DNA of 64,000 bases, taken from contig JALCMP010000001.1 in NCBI GenBank assembly GCA_022648545.1, forward strand, positions 1 through 64,000, in the 5' to 3' direction. This document shows positions 25,416-34,830 of the stretch, one piece after another (the first letter of the stretch is position 1; each line of letters opens with the position of its first letter). This stretch comes from Bacteroidales bacterium (GTDB taxonomy: Bacteria; Bacteroidota; Bacteroidia; Bacteroidales; UBA932). The position numbers and the translations under genes are program-made. The notes under the pieces were generated by a model. That model did no database searches and was not told the DNA's origin. It was given only the letters and a program-made list of their open reading frames with translations.

Positions 25416-26116
25416 TTATATTTCTCTACATTGGTAACAGACGGTATGAGAACATATTCTTCCAAAATGGAATGTATATTAAGATCCGATTCCAATTCAA
25501 GAAGATTAAAAAGCAGATTACGTTTTAGATAACGGTTGCTTTTAAGGGGAATATATCCGGCAAACAATTTTTTAAGATCCGTAACCTTGGTCTCTATATC
25601 GGAATGATGCCTTCTGTAAATACGTGCGGAAAATTTCTTTTCCCGTATGTCCGCATTATTATGAAGCAATGACGCGAAATACGGAAACGCCGTTTTCTCC
25701 TCATAATAAAGATGCTGCTCTACTTCTTTCTCATATTCAGAAAAGAAAAGCTTTGCCGAACGGACTTCCGGCGTATCGTTCAATTCCAGTATCCGGTCGA
25801 GGATATTTTTAATTTCGGGAATTTTTTCTTTCAAATAATAACTGTGACTGTTTTGAAGGAATGAAATCAGAACGGGAAGCTTATCAGAAGGCAAAATCAC
25901 TACCTCCGACGGCTGGAAACCGTTATAAAGATTTGCAATCAGGACAAAAATCCCGATATCGAGATTTTCGTCCCGGCAAAAGTCCGAAACATTTTTATCT
26001 TTGAAAAGCAGGGGGACATTAAAATGCTCCAGCATTATCATCAAATACGGATTCTCGAAGACGAGGTCCGATATCTTCATATCCGGCTTTATGTAAGTCT
26101 TTCTAATTTGATACAT
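25412..26116 (-). CDS. Hemerythrin-like (HHE) diiron protein with ScdA/RIC-like layout
   Basis: A 234-aa cytosolic protein predicted to bind a diiron site that senses or handles O2, NO or reactive oxygen. Candidate ligands match the HHE pattern: His91 (NSHSYY), His135 and Glu139 (HLYYEEKTAFPYF), His170 or His171 (RRHHSD), His215 and Glu219 (HSILEEYVLIPS). The first 65 residues (MKISDLVFENPYLMIMLEHF) resemble the N-terminal domain of ScdA/YtfE iron-cluster repair proteins, but the Cys-Cys motif is replaced by NVPLLF. It is followed with a 4-nt overlap by the LuxR gene and preceded 26 bp away by a TonB receptor. A sensor role is inferred. Confidence 0.85.
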   Translation of the reverse strand: MYQIRKTYIKPDMKISDLVFENPYLMIMLEHFNVPLLFKDKNVSDFCRDENLDIGIFVLIANLYNGFQPSEVVILPSDKLPVLISFLQNSHSYYLKEKIPEIKNILDRILELNDTPEVRSAKLFFSEYEKEVEQHLYYEEKTAFPYFASLLHNNADIREKKFSARIYRRHHSDIETKVTDLKKLFAGYIPLKSNRYLKRNLLFNLLELESDLNIHSILEEYVLIPSVTNVEKYK

Positions 26117-26142
26117 TACATTTTTGCAAATCTAATAAATTT

Positions 26143-28521
26143 CTAATGTATATTCCCAATTTTAATACCTATATATATAGTCCGCGGTAAAGAAGGACCG
26201 TATATAAATGCAGGATCCCTGTCTATTCCATTATCGAAATCGTCCTGATACGAATTAAAAATATTCTTCATCCCGCCGTATATCTGGAATCGCATTCCCT
26301 GGAATTTGACATTATATTTTATTTTTGCTCCTGCATCAAAGAATGGATCGGATTTTATTAATGCCCCGGCATCAGGATCGGCAAGTTTCTTTCCGAAATA
26401 AGGGATGAGCATCTTCCCCGTATAATCCCCGGAAAGAGAAATGCCTATTTTGGGGGTCGGATTTATATCCATGGAGAAATACCCGTAATCATCGGGCGTT
26501 CTCATGAATTTTTTTCTGTTGAAATTCTGGGCATCGCCATATTTGCTGCTCTGGACGGTAAAGCCCGATCTGAACGTACATAATTCGCCTAATGCTATAT
26601 TTAGTTCCATGTTTATTCCCTTTACTGTTGCTCCGTCATCTGCATTCGTCCGTGTATAAACCACTATCCCGTTTTCATCCGGTTCGCCGTAATCGGAAAC
26701 GAACGCATCTTGAAGTTTTGTATAGAACCCTTCCAGAAGAAATTCCAATCCCAGATTTTTATTAATTCTTTTATTATAATCCAGCGACGCCATAATACTG
26801 TGGCTGGTTTCCTGTTTAAGATCTGGATCATTTTTATGAAGGACCTGACGGGACCCTGATGTAGCCGTATGCAAATCCTCATCATAAACCTGCGGAGCCC
26901 TGTAACCTTCGGAATAGCTTAAGCGGGCCTGCAAATATTTCATAATATCATATTTTAAAGTAACTCTGGGACTAAATACATTGCCGCTATTGTCACCTGA
27001 AGAAGATGTCTTATCGGAAATTTTATAACTATCAAAGCGCCCTCCGGCCGAAACGTCCAGTTTCCCTACCTTAAATTCATACTGAGCAAATACTCCGCCA
27101 ATGGAGCTCGTTTGATCCGCTACCTGCGTATCTTCTGTATGAGGAATTTCCTTAATAATACCATCTTCTATTACGGCTTTATCATAATCGGGATAACCAA
27201 GTTTTTTATCATTCAGAGTTTCCCTTTTGTATTCCGCACCTACTATCAATTCGGTTCCACCGAAATGTGCATCATATTGTGATCCGGCTACATATGTAAA
27301 GCCTGCGGTTTTACCATAATTCTTAAGGGATTTATTCGCCCCGTAATATGAATTACGCAAGACACTTTGTCCAGAAAGATACACGGACCAGAGATCGTTT
27401 TTCCCAATATATCTGTCATAAGTAAGAGCTCCGGTTGTAATATTATGTCTTAAGGATTCGGAGATATCCGCTTCATGTTCGGGATAATCGAATCTGTCTC
27501 CCCCCCTCCTGTCTTCTCTTATATTAAAGAAATCAGCGGTAATCTTACTTTTTATGCCGAACCTGTGGAAAACACGGGTTCCGAACGTTGTGTTTTTTAT
27601 TTTCGTCACTTCGGAATAGCCGTCGTCGGTAGCATCGAAAGGCTGTCGGTTACGGTAAAAGCCATATACAGACATGCCGGTCCTGCCGTCGTCGGAAACT
27701 ACTGAAGTATTCGCATTAAGGGTTCTGTCGACGGCCGGCTTATCCGCATCTTTAAGGCCAACTCCTACAAAACCTTCGTTTATACCAAATTGATAAGAAT
27801 TCGCAACCGGATCTTTTAAAATAAGATTTATAGTACCGGCAATTGCATTGCTGCCGTAAAGAGCTGAGCCTCCACCTCGTACTACCTCTACTTTTTCGAG
27901 CATATTGGAAGGGATCATCTCGAGACCGTAAACTCCTGCCAGACCGCTGAATATGGATTTTCCGTTTATCAATATCTGAGAATAGGCACCTTCCATTCCA
28001 TCCATCCTTACCTGATTAAATCCGCAATTCTGGCAGTTGGTCTCCATTCTCACTCCCGGGCTAAAATTAAGCCCCTCGCTAAGGGTTATAGCATTCGTTG
28101 AAGCAAATAATTTAGGAGTAATAGTATTTACGACAACAAGAGCCCTCCTTCTGGGCTTCTCGCTTCTGTCTCCCGTAACTACTATCTGATTAAGACCAAG
28201 AGCATCCGATTTGAGATCGAAATTCACTTCAAGGGTCCTGCCCCGTTTCATAATCACTTTACGTGATTCGTTCTGATACCCCATAAAACTTGCGGTTATT
28301 GTAAGCGGCCCTTCAGGAAGGTTCAGCAATCTGTAATGACCTGTTTCATCCGTCGCGGTACCGATTGCTGTTCCATTTACACTTATATCTACAAATTGTA
28401 AATGCCTGCCGTCTGAAACAACATGCCCGAATATATTCGCATCAGTGTTAGTCTGTTGAGAATATACAACTTGCACAATTCCAATAAAGAGTAAAAGAAT
28501 AAAAAAAATTCGCTTTTTCAT
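26143..28521 (-). CDS. TonB-dependent receptor with a Cys-X-X-Cys plug loop
   Basis: Outer-membrane transporter of the siderophore/vitamin/heme receptor type rather than SusC. A signal peptide (VVYSQ) and carboxypeptidase-like domain (FGHVVSDGRHLQFVDISVNG) precede a plug with EGLNFSPGVRMETNCQNCGF and QVRMDGMEGAYSQILINGKS. The region VEVVRGGGSALYGSNAIAGTI is the classic receptor motif. The barrel ends in IYIGIKIGNIH, without a terminal aromatic residue. The CQNC pair in the plug recurs in a Bacteroidota receptor subgroup. It precedes the hemerythrin gene on the same strand, so iron or heme is an attractive but unproven ligand. Confidence 0.9.
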   Translation of the reverse strand: MKKRIFFILLLFIGIVQVVYSQQTNTDANIFGHVVSDGRHLQFVDISVNGTAIGTATDETGHYRLLNLPEGPLTITASFMGYQNESRKVIMKRGRTLEVNFDLKSDALGLNQIVVTGDRSEKPRRRALVVVNTITPKLFASTNAITLSEGLNFSPGVRMETNCQNCGFNQVRMDGMEGAYSQILINGKSIFSGLAGVYGLEMIPSNMLEKVEVVRGGGSALYGSNAIAGTINLILKDPVANSYQFGINEGFVGVGLKDADKPAVDRTLNANTSVVSDDGRTGMSVYGFYRNRQPFDATDDGYSEVTKIKNTTFGTRVFHRFGIKSKITADFFNIREDRRGGDRFDYPEHEADISESLRHNITTGALTYDRYIGKNDLWSVYLSGQSVLRNSYYGANKSLKNYGKTAGFTYVAGSQYDAHFGGTELIVGAEYKRETLNDKKLGYPDYDKAVIEDGIIKEIPHTEDTQVADQTSSIGGVFAQYEFKVGKLDVSAGGRFDSYKISDKTSSSGDNSGNVFSPRVTLKYDIMKYLQARLSYSEGYRAPQVYDEDLHTATSGSRQVLHKNDPDLKQETSHSIMASLDYNKRINKNLGLEFLLEGFYTKLQDAFVSDYGEPDENGIVVYTRTNADDGATVKGINMELNIALGELCTFRSGFTVQSSKYGDAQNFNRKKFMRTPDDYGYFSMDINPTPKIGISLSGDYTGKMLIPYFGKKLADPDAGALIKSDPFFDAGAKIKYNVKFQGMRFQIYGGMKNIFNSYQDDFDNGIDRDPAFIYGPSLPRTIYIGIKIGNIH

Positions 28522-28633
28522 ATTTCTAATAATTATTCTTTAAATAACAAAGAAACCTTTTTACAGCAGAGCAGTCAATCCCGTAATCTTGGGGTTTTGT
28601 AATACAGGATTAATATTTTATTTTTACATAATT

Positions 28634-31498
28634 ATGAAGGACGTCGGAAGAAACGGCATAAAAATACTTGCCGCGGCAATTACGTTATTCGTACTAACGG
28701 GAACCGCATTTGCCGGCCCCAATATCATTAATTTCGGAAGATCGGACTACGGGGCGGCAAATAAGAACTGGTCCATAGCGCAGGACGGCATGAAACGGAT
28801 CTATGTTGCCAACGACATGGGTCTGCTGGAATTCGACGGCATAAAATGGTCTCTCTATACAACCCCCAATAAATCCGTAATACGATCCGTAGCCGTTTAT
28901 TCCGACAGTCTTATTTTTACAGGGAACTATGAAGATTTCGGACGTTGGGACAGAGATAAGGCCGGACAATTACATTATACTTCTCTTGCGTCAACAATAA
29001 AGGAAGACATCCCCAAAAACTGCGACTTCTGGAAAACATTCATAACCCGTGACGGCGTAATCTTCCAGTCTTTCAGCAAAATATACAAATACGACTTTCA
29101 CAGCGTGAATATATATCCTTCAAATTCTTCCGGATTTCTTTTTTTCTCGAGAATAAACGGTAAATTCTGGGCACAAAAAATCAGAGACGGATTATACGAA
29201 ATAGACGAAGGCCGTTATAAAGAAATAAAGGGAAGCGGAAAAATCTTTACAAATACCGATGTCCGGGTAATATTGGACTTGGGTAAAGGAGAAGTACTTT
29301 TGGGGACCGCCTTGCACGGACTCTATAAATATTCGAATGGCAAATTCAAACAATTCAATGAAAAGCTGTCTTCCATTATGGAACGCGACGAACTTAACTG
29401 CGCAATAAAGTTAGCTGACGATAAAATAGTATTCGGAACAATAGGGAACGGATTGTATATGACAAATCGTTCCGGGGAAATAGAATCACACATATCCATT
29501 GCTTCAGGACTTATGAACAATACCATACTTTCCCTCTTGAAAAACGACGCCGGGGATATATGGGCAGGCATGGATAACGGAATAGCCTTTCTTAATTACA
29601 GTTCCAACATGGAATACTACACTGGTAAAAAATGGAATTACGGTGCAGTATATTCCGCCATATTATGGCAGGACAAACTTATAATAGGGACCAATCAGGG
29701 TGTTTTTTATTCTGCATGGAACGCATCTCATATTTCCGACACAATTCCTGCATTCAGAACCGTCCCGGGAACCGAAGGACAAACATGGAATTTTCATATA
29801 GCCGGGGACGAACTTTACTGCTGCCATAACAGAGGACTGCTGAAAATAACCGGAAATTTCCGGTCCATAGCCGTACCCGGTATAAATACGGGAATTTACG
29901 ATATGACAAACGCCGACATGAATGGAAAGGAAGTTTCACTGCTGGCTACATATTCGGGCATATATATAAAGAAAAATAACGAAGATTCCTTCTCGCTTAT
30001 AAAGGGAACAAACGAACCTTTTATAAAGATAAAGGTAGACCATCTTCAGAATATATGGGCAGAAGATCCAATGAAGGGTATTTACAGATGCAGACTTACT
30101 GACGATCTGCAATCCGTGGAAAGCATGCATTATTTCGGAGGCCCCGGAGGATATCCGGCATCATTCAAGCTTAAGCTGTTTATGATAGGAGGCAGGGCGG
30201 TCCTTCTCGGAGATAACAGGTTTTATACTTATAATGATATAAAGGACACTCTGGAACGCGACGATATTCTTAACAGTTGCTTTAAAAAAATCCTGAATCC
30301 TATAAGGAATATAATACATATATCGCAATATGAATTCCTTGCCATATCCGACCGTGAGATTTACAAATTCTATTACAACGGATACAAGGCTGAAATACTG
30401 GGATCAGGGAATATTGATAAATCATCCAATCTGGTTTATAATTATGAGAATGCAGCTATATTGAACGACACCACGTACCTGCTTTTTCTGGATAATGGAT
30501 TTTTGATCAAACGCTACGGCGAGAAAAAAGATAAAGGCACAATCATATCGGAAAACACACCCGCAAGGCCGTACATAAAGGGGATAACGGCAACTAACGG
30601 CAAAAGAACCATTTATTTCTCTTCTTCGGATCAAAATATAGAAATCCCGCATTCCTTCAAAAAGATTTCCTTTCAATATGCGGCAATAAACATGTTCGCT
30701 TCCGATATATATTTCAGATATAAGGTAAAAGGTTTGTCCGATGCATGGTCGGAACCGGGCAGGAACGGAATTACAAATCTCGAACGCATATCAGCAGGCA
30801 ATTATGAATTCATTCTCGGGACTATAGACGAAACGGGAAAAACAGAACAGGCCGAATCCGTAAAATTCAGAATAGAGTCCCCATGGTACGAAACCTTTTA
30901 TGCTTTCCTTATATTCACATTCGTTCTTTTCATAATTATTGCCGAAGGGTTCCTTATATTCAGAAAAAGATACAGGACAAAATATCTCCGTTCCCTGCGA
31001 TACAAGGAAATAATAGATTTGAGAAAAGAGAACAAAGATCTCACGGACGAGATTGATGATAAAAATGCAGAAATATATTCCCAAAGCTCCGCTATTATAA
31101 AAAGAGACGAAATACTCACAAAGGTAAAAAGCATGCTTTCCTCGGAATTGCCGCTGGGTAGCCGTCCCGTAATTAAAATTGTAAGGAAGGTCAATTCATA
31201 TATCGAAGAGAACCTTAATTCCGACAAAGACTGGAACCTGTTCCTCATTAAATTCAATCAGCAAAACGACGGTTTCTTTACAATGCTGAAGGGAAAATAT
31301 CCCGATCTAAGTTCCAACGATCTAAAATTATGCGCATGTCTTAAATTAAACATGAATTCAAAAGACATAGCCTCCTTCATGAATCTATCTGTAAGAGCAA
31401 TTGAAAATGGAAGATACAGACTCAGGAAGAAGATCGGACTCAGCCAGCGGCAGAACCTAAACGAATTTATAATGAATATAGGTAAAGAAGAATCCTGA
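28634..31498 (+). CDS. One-component membrane sensor: beta-propeller, Y_Y_Y domain and LuxR-like HTH
   Basis: Likely transcriptional activator of the downstream PUL, 954 aa from the chosen start (MKDVGRNGIK), which has a signal peptide; the ATG at 28589 adds an unsuitable N-terminus. Residues about 25-650 are propeller-type repeats as in hybrid two-component sensors (VANDMGLLEFDGIKWSLYTT, AGMDNGIAFLNYSS). A Y_Y_Y-like domain follows (IYFRYKVKGLSDAWSEPG), then one membrane helix (around residues 752-777), a coiled coil and a C-terminal HTH (LSSNDLKLCACLKLNMNS, then IASFMNLSVRAIENGRYRLR). No histidine kinase domain is present, so the signal would pass directly across the membrane. Divergent from the TonB receptor gene. 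Confidence 0.85.
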   Translation: MKDVGRNGIKILAAAITLFVLTGTAFAGPNIINFGRSDYGAANKNWSIAQDGMKRIYVANDMGLLEFDGIKWSLYTTPNKSVIRSVAVYSDSLIFTGNYEDFGRWDRDKAGQLHYTSLASTIKEDIPKNCDFWKTFITRDGVIFQSFSKIYKYDFHSVNIYPSNSSGFLFFSRINGKFWAQKIRDGLYEIDEGRYKEIKGSGKIFTNTDVRVILDLGKGEVLLGTALHGLYKYSNGKFKQFNEKLSSIMERDELNCAIKLADDKIVFGTIGNGLYMTNRSGEIESHISIASGLMNNTILSLLKNDAGDIWAGMDNGIAFLNYSSNMEYYTGKKWNYGAVYSAILWQDKLIIGTNQGVFYSAWNASHISDTIPAFRTVPGTEGQTWNFHIAGDELYCCHNRGLLKITGNFRSIAVPGINTGIYDMTNADMNGKEVSLLATYSGIYIKKNNEDSFSLIKGTNEPFIKIKVDHLQNIWAEDPMKGIYRCRLTDDLQSVESMHYFGGPGGYPASFKLKLFMIGGRAVLLGDNRFYTYNDIKDTLERDDILNSCFKKILNPIRNIIHISQYEFLAISDREIYKFYYNGYKAEILGSGNIDKSSNLVYNYENAAILNDTTYLLFLDNGFLIKRYGEKKDKGTIISENTPARPYIKGITATNGKRTIYFSSSDQNIEIPHSFKKISFQYAAINMFASDIYFRYKVKGLSDAWSEPGRNGITNLERISAGNYEFILGTIDETGKTEQAESVKFRIESPWYETFYAFLIFTFVLFIIIAEGFLIFRKRYRTKYLRSLRYKEIIDLRKENKDLTDEIDDKNAEIYSQSSAIIKRDEILTKVKSMLSSELPLGSRPVIKIVRKVNSYIEENLNSDKDWNLFLIKFNQQNDGFFTMLKGKYPDLSSNDLKLCACLKLNMNSKDIASFMNLSVRAIENGRYRLRKKIGLSQRQNLNEFIMNIGKEES

Positions 31499-31768
31499 AG
31501 GCCGGCAACGCACTGAACTATATATACGTTTTATTATCAAACACATGTACCATCATGAGAGGTAAAGATGAGGTGCATTTCATAAAAAAATTCATGTTGA
31601 GAAATCGTAGTGAGTAGCATTCCCGCCTATCCGGCAGGTCAAATGTTAAATTTGTATTAAAGGATCTCCGAGAAAGTGTTACTATTTTTTCTTGTATCCA
31701 ATAAAAATATCAAGAAAAGACAGGAAAACAAAACGAACCAACAAATTTAACCAAAAATCTTTAACATT
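31499..31768 (+). promoter_or_regulatory. Intergenic leader of the GH144 PUL, with a candidate promoter
   Basis: A 270-bp non-coding stretch before the second susC. It contains TAAATTTG at 31647-31654, an exact TAnnTTTG -7 match that would leave a 5' leader of about 108 nt. No TTTG -33 box was found at standard spacing, as might be expected for an activator-dependent promoter. A 20-codon open frame (31555-31617) looks accidental. I saw no terminator for the sensor gene here. Confidence 0.45.
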
Positions 31769-34700
31769 ATGAGACAAAACAAATTACGGCACTTATTAAG
31801 ATTTAAGACATGTGCCTTGTTCGCTTGTCTGCTCTTTATAGGCATCGGAATCGCATCGGCTCAGGAACAAACCGTTACCGGCCGTGTTACCGATCCCCAG
31901 GGAGCGGCCGTAGAGGGAGCAAACGTAATAATACCCAACACCAACAGGTATGCTATTACAGACATGGACGGAAAATATTCCATAAAGGCCCAAAAGGGCG
32001 AAACTCTTCAATTTTCCTGCCTGTCGATGAAAACACAAAGCATTGATGTAACCAAGAACATTATCGACGTTGTAATGCAGTATGAATCTACAATGCTGGA
32101 ACAGGCCGTGGTAATAGGTTACGGCACTGCCAAGAAGCGAGACCTTACAGGTTCCATAGCGAGTGTATCGGCCAGTACCATAGCAGACAGACCCGCGTCT
32201 AATCCGCTTGCAAGCCTGCAGGGAAAGGTAGCAGGAGTACAGATAGTAAATACCGGACGCCCTGGCCAGGATCCGGAAATAAAAATAAGAGGGACTAATT
32301 CCATCAACGGATATGCACCTCTTTATATTGTTGACGGAGTTTTCTGCAACAATATAAATTTCGTAAATACTGCAGATATAGAACGTTTCGAAATACTAAA
32401 GGATCCTTCATCTCTGGCTATATTCGGAGTAAGAGGGGCCAACGGAGTAATAATAGTAACGACAAAACACGCAAGGGAAGGACAATTCGACATAAACTTC
32501 AATACATCCTACGGACTTAAGTTCGTTTCTAAAAAAATATCCCTTACAAATGCTGCCCAGTTTAAGGAACTTTATAATGAACAGCTGTTGAACATGGGCT
32601 CGGATGCTTTCGACTATACCTATTACAAGGCCGACACTGACTGGCAGGATAAAATATTCCGAACCGCATCGGTAAGCAACACCACACTTAGCGTTTCCGG
32701 TGCAACCGCCAAGAACAATTTCTATATGGGCATAGGTTATCAATATGAACAGGGAAATATAAAAAGCGAGGAAATGAGGAAACTCACATTTAATTTCAGC
32801 GATGAATATACCCCAAAGGAATGGCTGAAACTCGGATACCATATAAACGGATCTTATTTCGAGCCGGCAGATGCTAAAAATGCAACTTCGGCAATACGTT
32901 CGGCTCCTATAACGCCTTCGGAAAGAGAGCCTGAAACCAATGCATTATACGCAAATCCGTCTTTCCAGAGAGCTCAGGTAACCAATCCCCTGTACGATAC
33001 CGAAGATAAGGGAAACCACAATATTGCAAAGAATTATTACTTTCAGGGAAGTGCCTACGGAAAAATCGACTTTACCAGGGATTTATCTTTTAAAGCCACC
33101 TTCTCCGCAGATTACGCTTCAAACAACACAAGAGGTTTTACTCCGTACCATTACGAATATTACCCGGAGGAAGGCACGACCAGATATATTTCAAAGGTAG
33201 CATCGGTATCGCAGGACAAATCCAACACATTACATACACAGAGCGATTATACCCTGACATATAAAAAAGACTTCGCAAGGAAACATCACCTTACGGCAAT
33301 GGCGGGTTTCTCCACAAATTACACTTCATATGAGTATCTGGTAGCAGGAAGGACCCAAAACGCAGGCAACGCCGATATAAATATAACCAACAACAACGAC
33401 CAGTGGTGGATATCCTCTATATCCGACGGTACTACGGCAACCAACGGAAGCGATCAATACAACAGATTCACCATGTCCTTCCTCATGAGGGCCCTTTATA
33501 ATTACAACAACCGATATCTGTTTAACGCATCTTACCGCCGCGACGGAGCATCCGTATTCCAGCACTCGGGAAATACATGGGATAATTTCTACTCCTTCGG
33601 AGCAGGCTGGATTGCATCGGAAGAGAACTTCCTGAAGAACGTGGATTTTCTCGATTTCCTTAAGATCAAGGCATCCTACGGAGTTCTGGGAAATCAAAAT
33701 ACAGGAAGTGACGGAGGCTACTATCCCGCCTACCCAACACTAACTTCTTCTTCCGCCGTTTTCGGAGACAATATAATTTCCGCATACCGGCAATCATATC
33801 TGGTAACCAATCTAAAATGGGAAAAAACTTATGCATGGGAAGCCGGATTCGAAGCCAAATTCTTAAAATCGCGCTTAAGCACCGAAGCGGTTTTCTATAA
33901 TAAGAAAACCACCGATCTTATAGTTTATCTACAGAATTTCATGGGGTCACAGGACGGACTCACCAACTCGGGAGACGTAAGGAACAGGGGCGTGGAACTT
34001 TCCGGAACATGGAGCGACAAGATAGGTGATCTCCGCTACTCGGTATCAGGGAATCTGACGACAATAAGCAATAAGGTCATCAAACTTGGCAAAACCCTAT
34101 ATTCCGGTTCAAACAGCGTATGCGTAACAGAACCGGGGAAACCGATAAGTTATTTTTACGGTTACGTAGTAGACGGGGTTTATCAAAATTCCAACGACAT
34201 AAAAGAATCGCCTGTCAACACTCTGACATCCGTCCTTCCCGGAGACCTAAAATTCAGAGATGTAAACGGCGACGGAAAAATAACTGCGGCGGACCGTACG
34301 AAAATAGGCAACCCTACGCCTGACTTTACTTACGGATACTCCGTAAATCTGGGATACAAGAACTTTGATCTTGGAATAGATTTCCAGGGAGTTTACGGCA
34401 ACGAAATATACGACAGCGGATACACCTCCAACTATGCTCAATTCAATTACCTTAAAAAGAGGATGGGACGCTGGCACGGAGAAGGGACATCCAACTGGGA
34501 ACCTATACTGGATTCCTCACGTTCCATACAACAGGAAAACTCCTCGTATTACATAGAGGACGGAAGCTACCTTAGACTGAAGAATCTTCAGCTGGGATAC
34601 AGCTTTGGACAAAAACTGGTTAGCAAACTTCGCCTCAAGGCCCTCAGGATATATATGAATGTAAGTAATCTTCACACGTGGGGACATAACGTAGGATATA

Positions 34701-34810
34701 CCCCGGAAATAGGAGGTGAAAACGGTTCTGCCATAGCCTTCGGAGTAGACTCCGGATCAACATATCCCATACCGTCCATATATACGTTCGGCTTAAATCT
34801 TACTTTTTAA
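31769..34810 (+). CDS. SusC-type TonB-linked transporter of the GH144 PUL
   Basis: Outer-membrane oligosaccharide transporter, 1013 aa. Signal peptide (GIASAQ), then a carboxypeptidase-like repeat (VTGRVTDPQGAAVEGANVII), TonB-box-like region (EQAVVIGYGTAKKRDLTGS), plug (LASLQGKVAGVQIVNTGRPG, IKIRGTNSINGYAPLYIVDG, EILKDPSSLAIFGVRGANGV) and barrel ending FGLNLTF. The SusC-specific late motif NGDGKITAADRTKIGNPTPD is present. susD follows after 20 bp. Linked GH144 and GH3 enzymes suggest beta-1,2-gluco-oligosaccharides as cargo. Confidence 0.96.
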   Translation: MRQNKLRHLLRFKTCALFACLLFIGIGIASAQEQTVTGRVTDPQGAAVEGANVIIPNTNRYAITDMDGKYSIKAQKGETLQFSCLSMKTQSIDVTKNIIDVVMQYESTMLEQAVVIGYGTAKKRDLTGSIASVSASTIADRPASNPLASLQGKVAGVQIVNTGRPGQDPEIKIRGTNSINGYAPLYIVDGVFCNNINFVNTADIERFEILKDPSSLAIFGVRGANGVIIVTTKHAREGQFDINFNTSYGLKFVSKKISLTNAAQFKELYNEQLLNMGSDAFDYTYYKADTDWQDKIFRTASVSNTTLSVSGATAKNNFYMGIGYQYEQGNIKSEEMRKLTFNFSDEYTPKEWLKLGYHINGSYFEPADAKNATSAIRSAPITPSEREPETNALYANPSFQRAQVTNPLYDTEDKGNHNIAKNYYFQGSAYGKIDFTRDLSFKATFSADYASNNTRGFTPYHYEYYPEEGTTRYISKVASVSQDKSNTLHTQSDYTLTYKKDFARKHHLTAMAGFSTNYTSYEYLVAGRTQNAGNADINITNNNDQWWISSISDGTTATNGSDQYNRFTMSFLMRALYNYNNRYLFNASYRRDGASVFQHSGNTWDNFYSFGAGWIASEENFLKNVDFLDFLKIKASYGVLGNQNTGSDGGYYPAYPTLTSSSAVFGDNIISAYRQSYLVTNLKWEKTYAWEAGFEAKFLKSRLSTEAVFYNKKTTDLIVYLQNFMGSQDGLTNSGDVRNRGVELSGTWSDKIGDLRYSVSGNLTTISNKVIKLGKTLYSGSNSVCVTEPGKPISYFYGYVVDGVYQNSNDIKESPVNTLTSVLPGDLKFRDVNGDGKITAADRTKIGNPTPDFTYGYSVNLGYKNFDLGIDFQGVYGNEIYDSGYTSNYAQFNYLKKRMGRWHGEGTSNWEPILDSSRSIQQENSSYYIEDGSYLRLKNLQLGYSFGQKLVSKLRLKALRIYMNVSNLHTWGHNVGYTPEIGGENGSAIAFGVDSGSTYPIPSIYTFGLNLTF

Positions 34811-34830
34811 CAAATAAACTCTGAATCGAT

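Noticed and set aside
28522-28633. Promoters in the divergent gap between the TonB receptor and the Y_Y_Y sensor
   Set aside because: The gap must contain promoters, but no exact TAnnTTTG was found on either strand (nearest is TAATCTTG), so no site was assigned.
31555-31617. A 20-codon open frame (MRGKDEVHFIKK...) in the leader before the second susC
   Set aside because: Too short, no recognisable pattern, and expected by chance; it lies upstream of the proposed -7 box and would not be on the same transcript.
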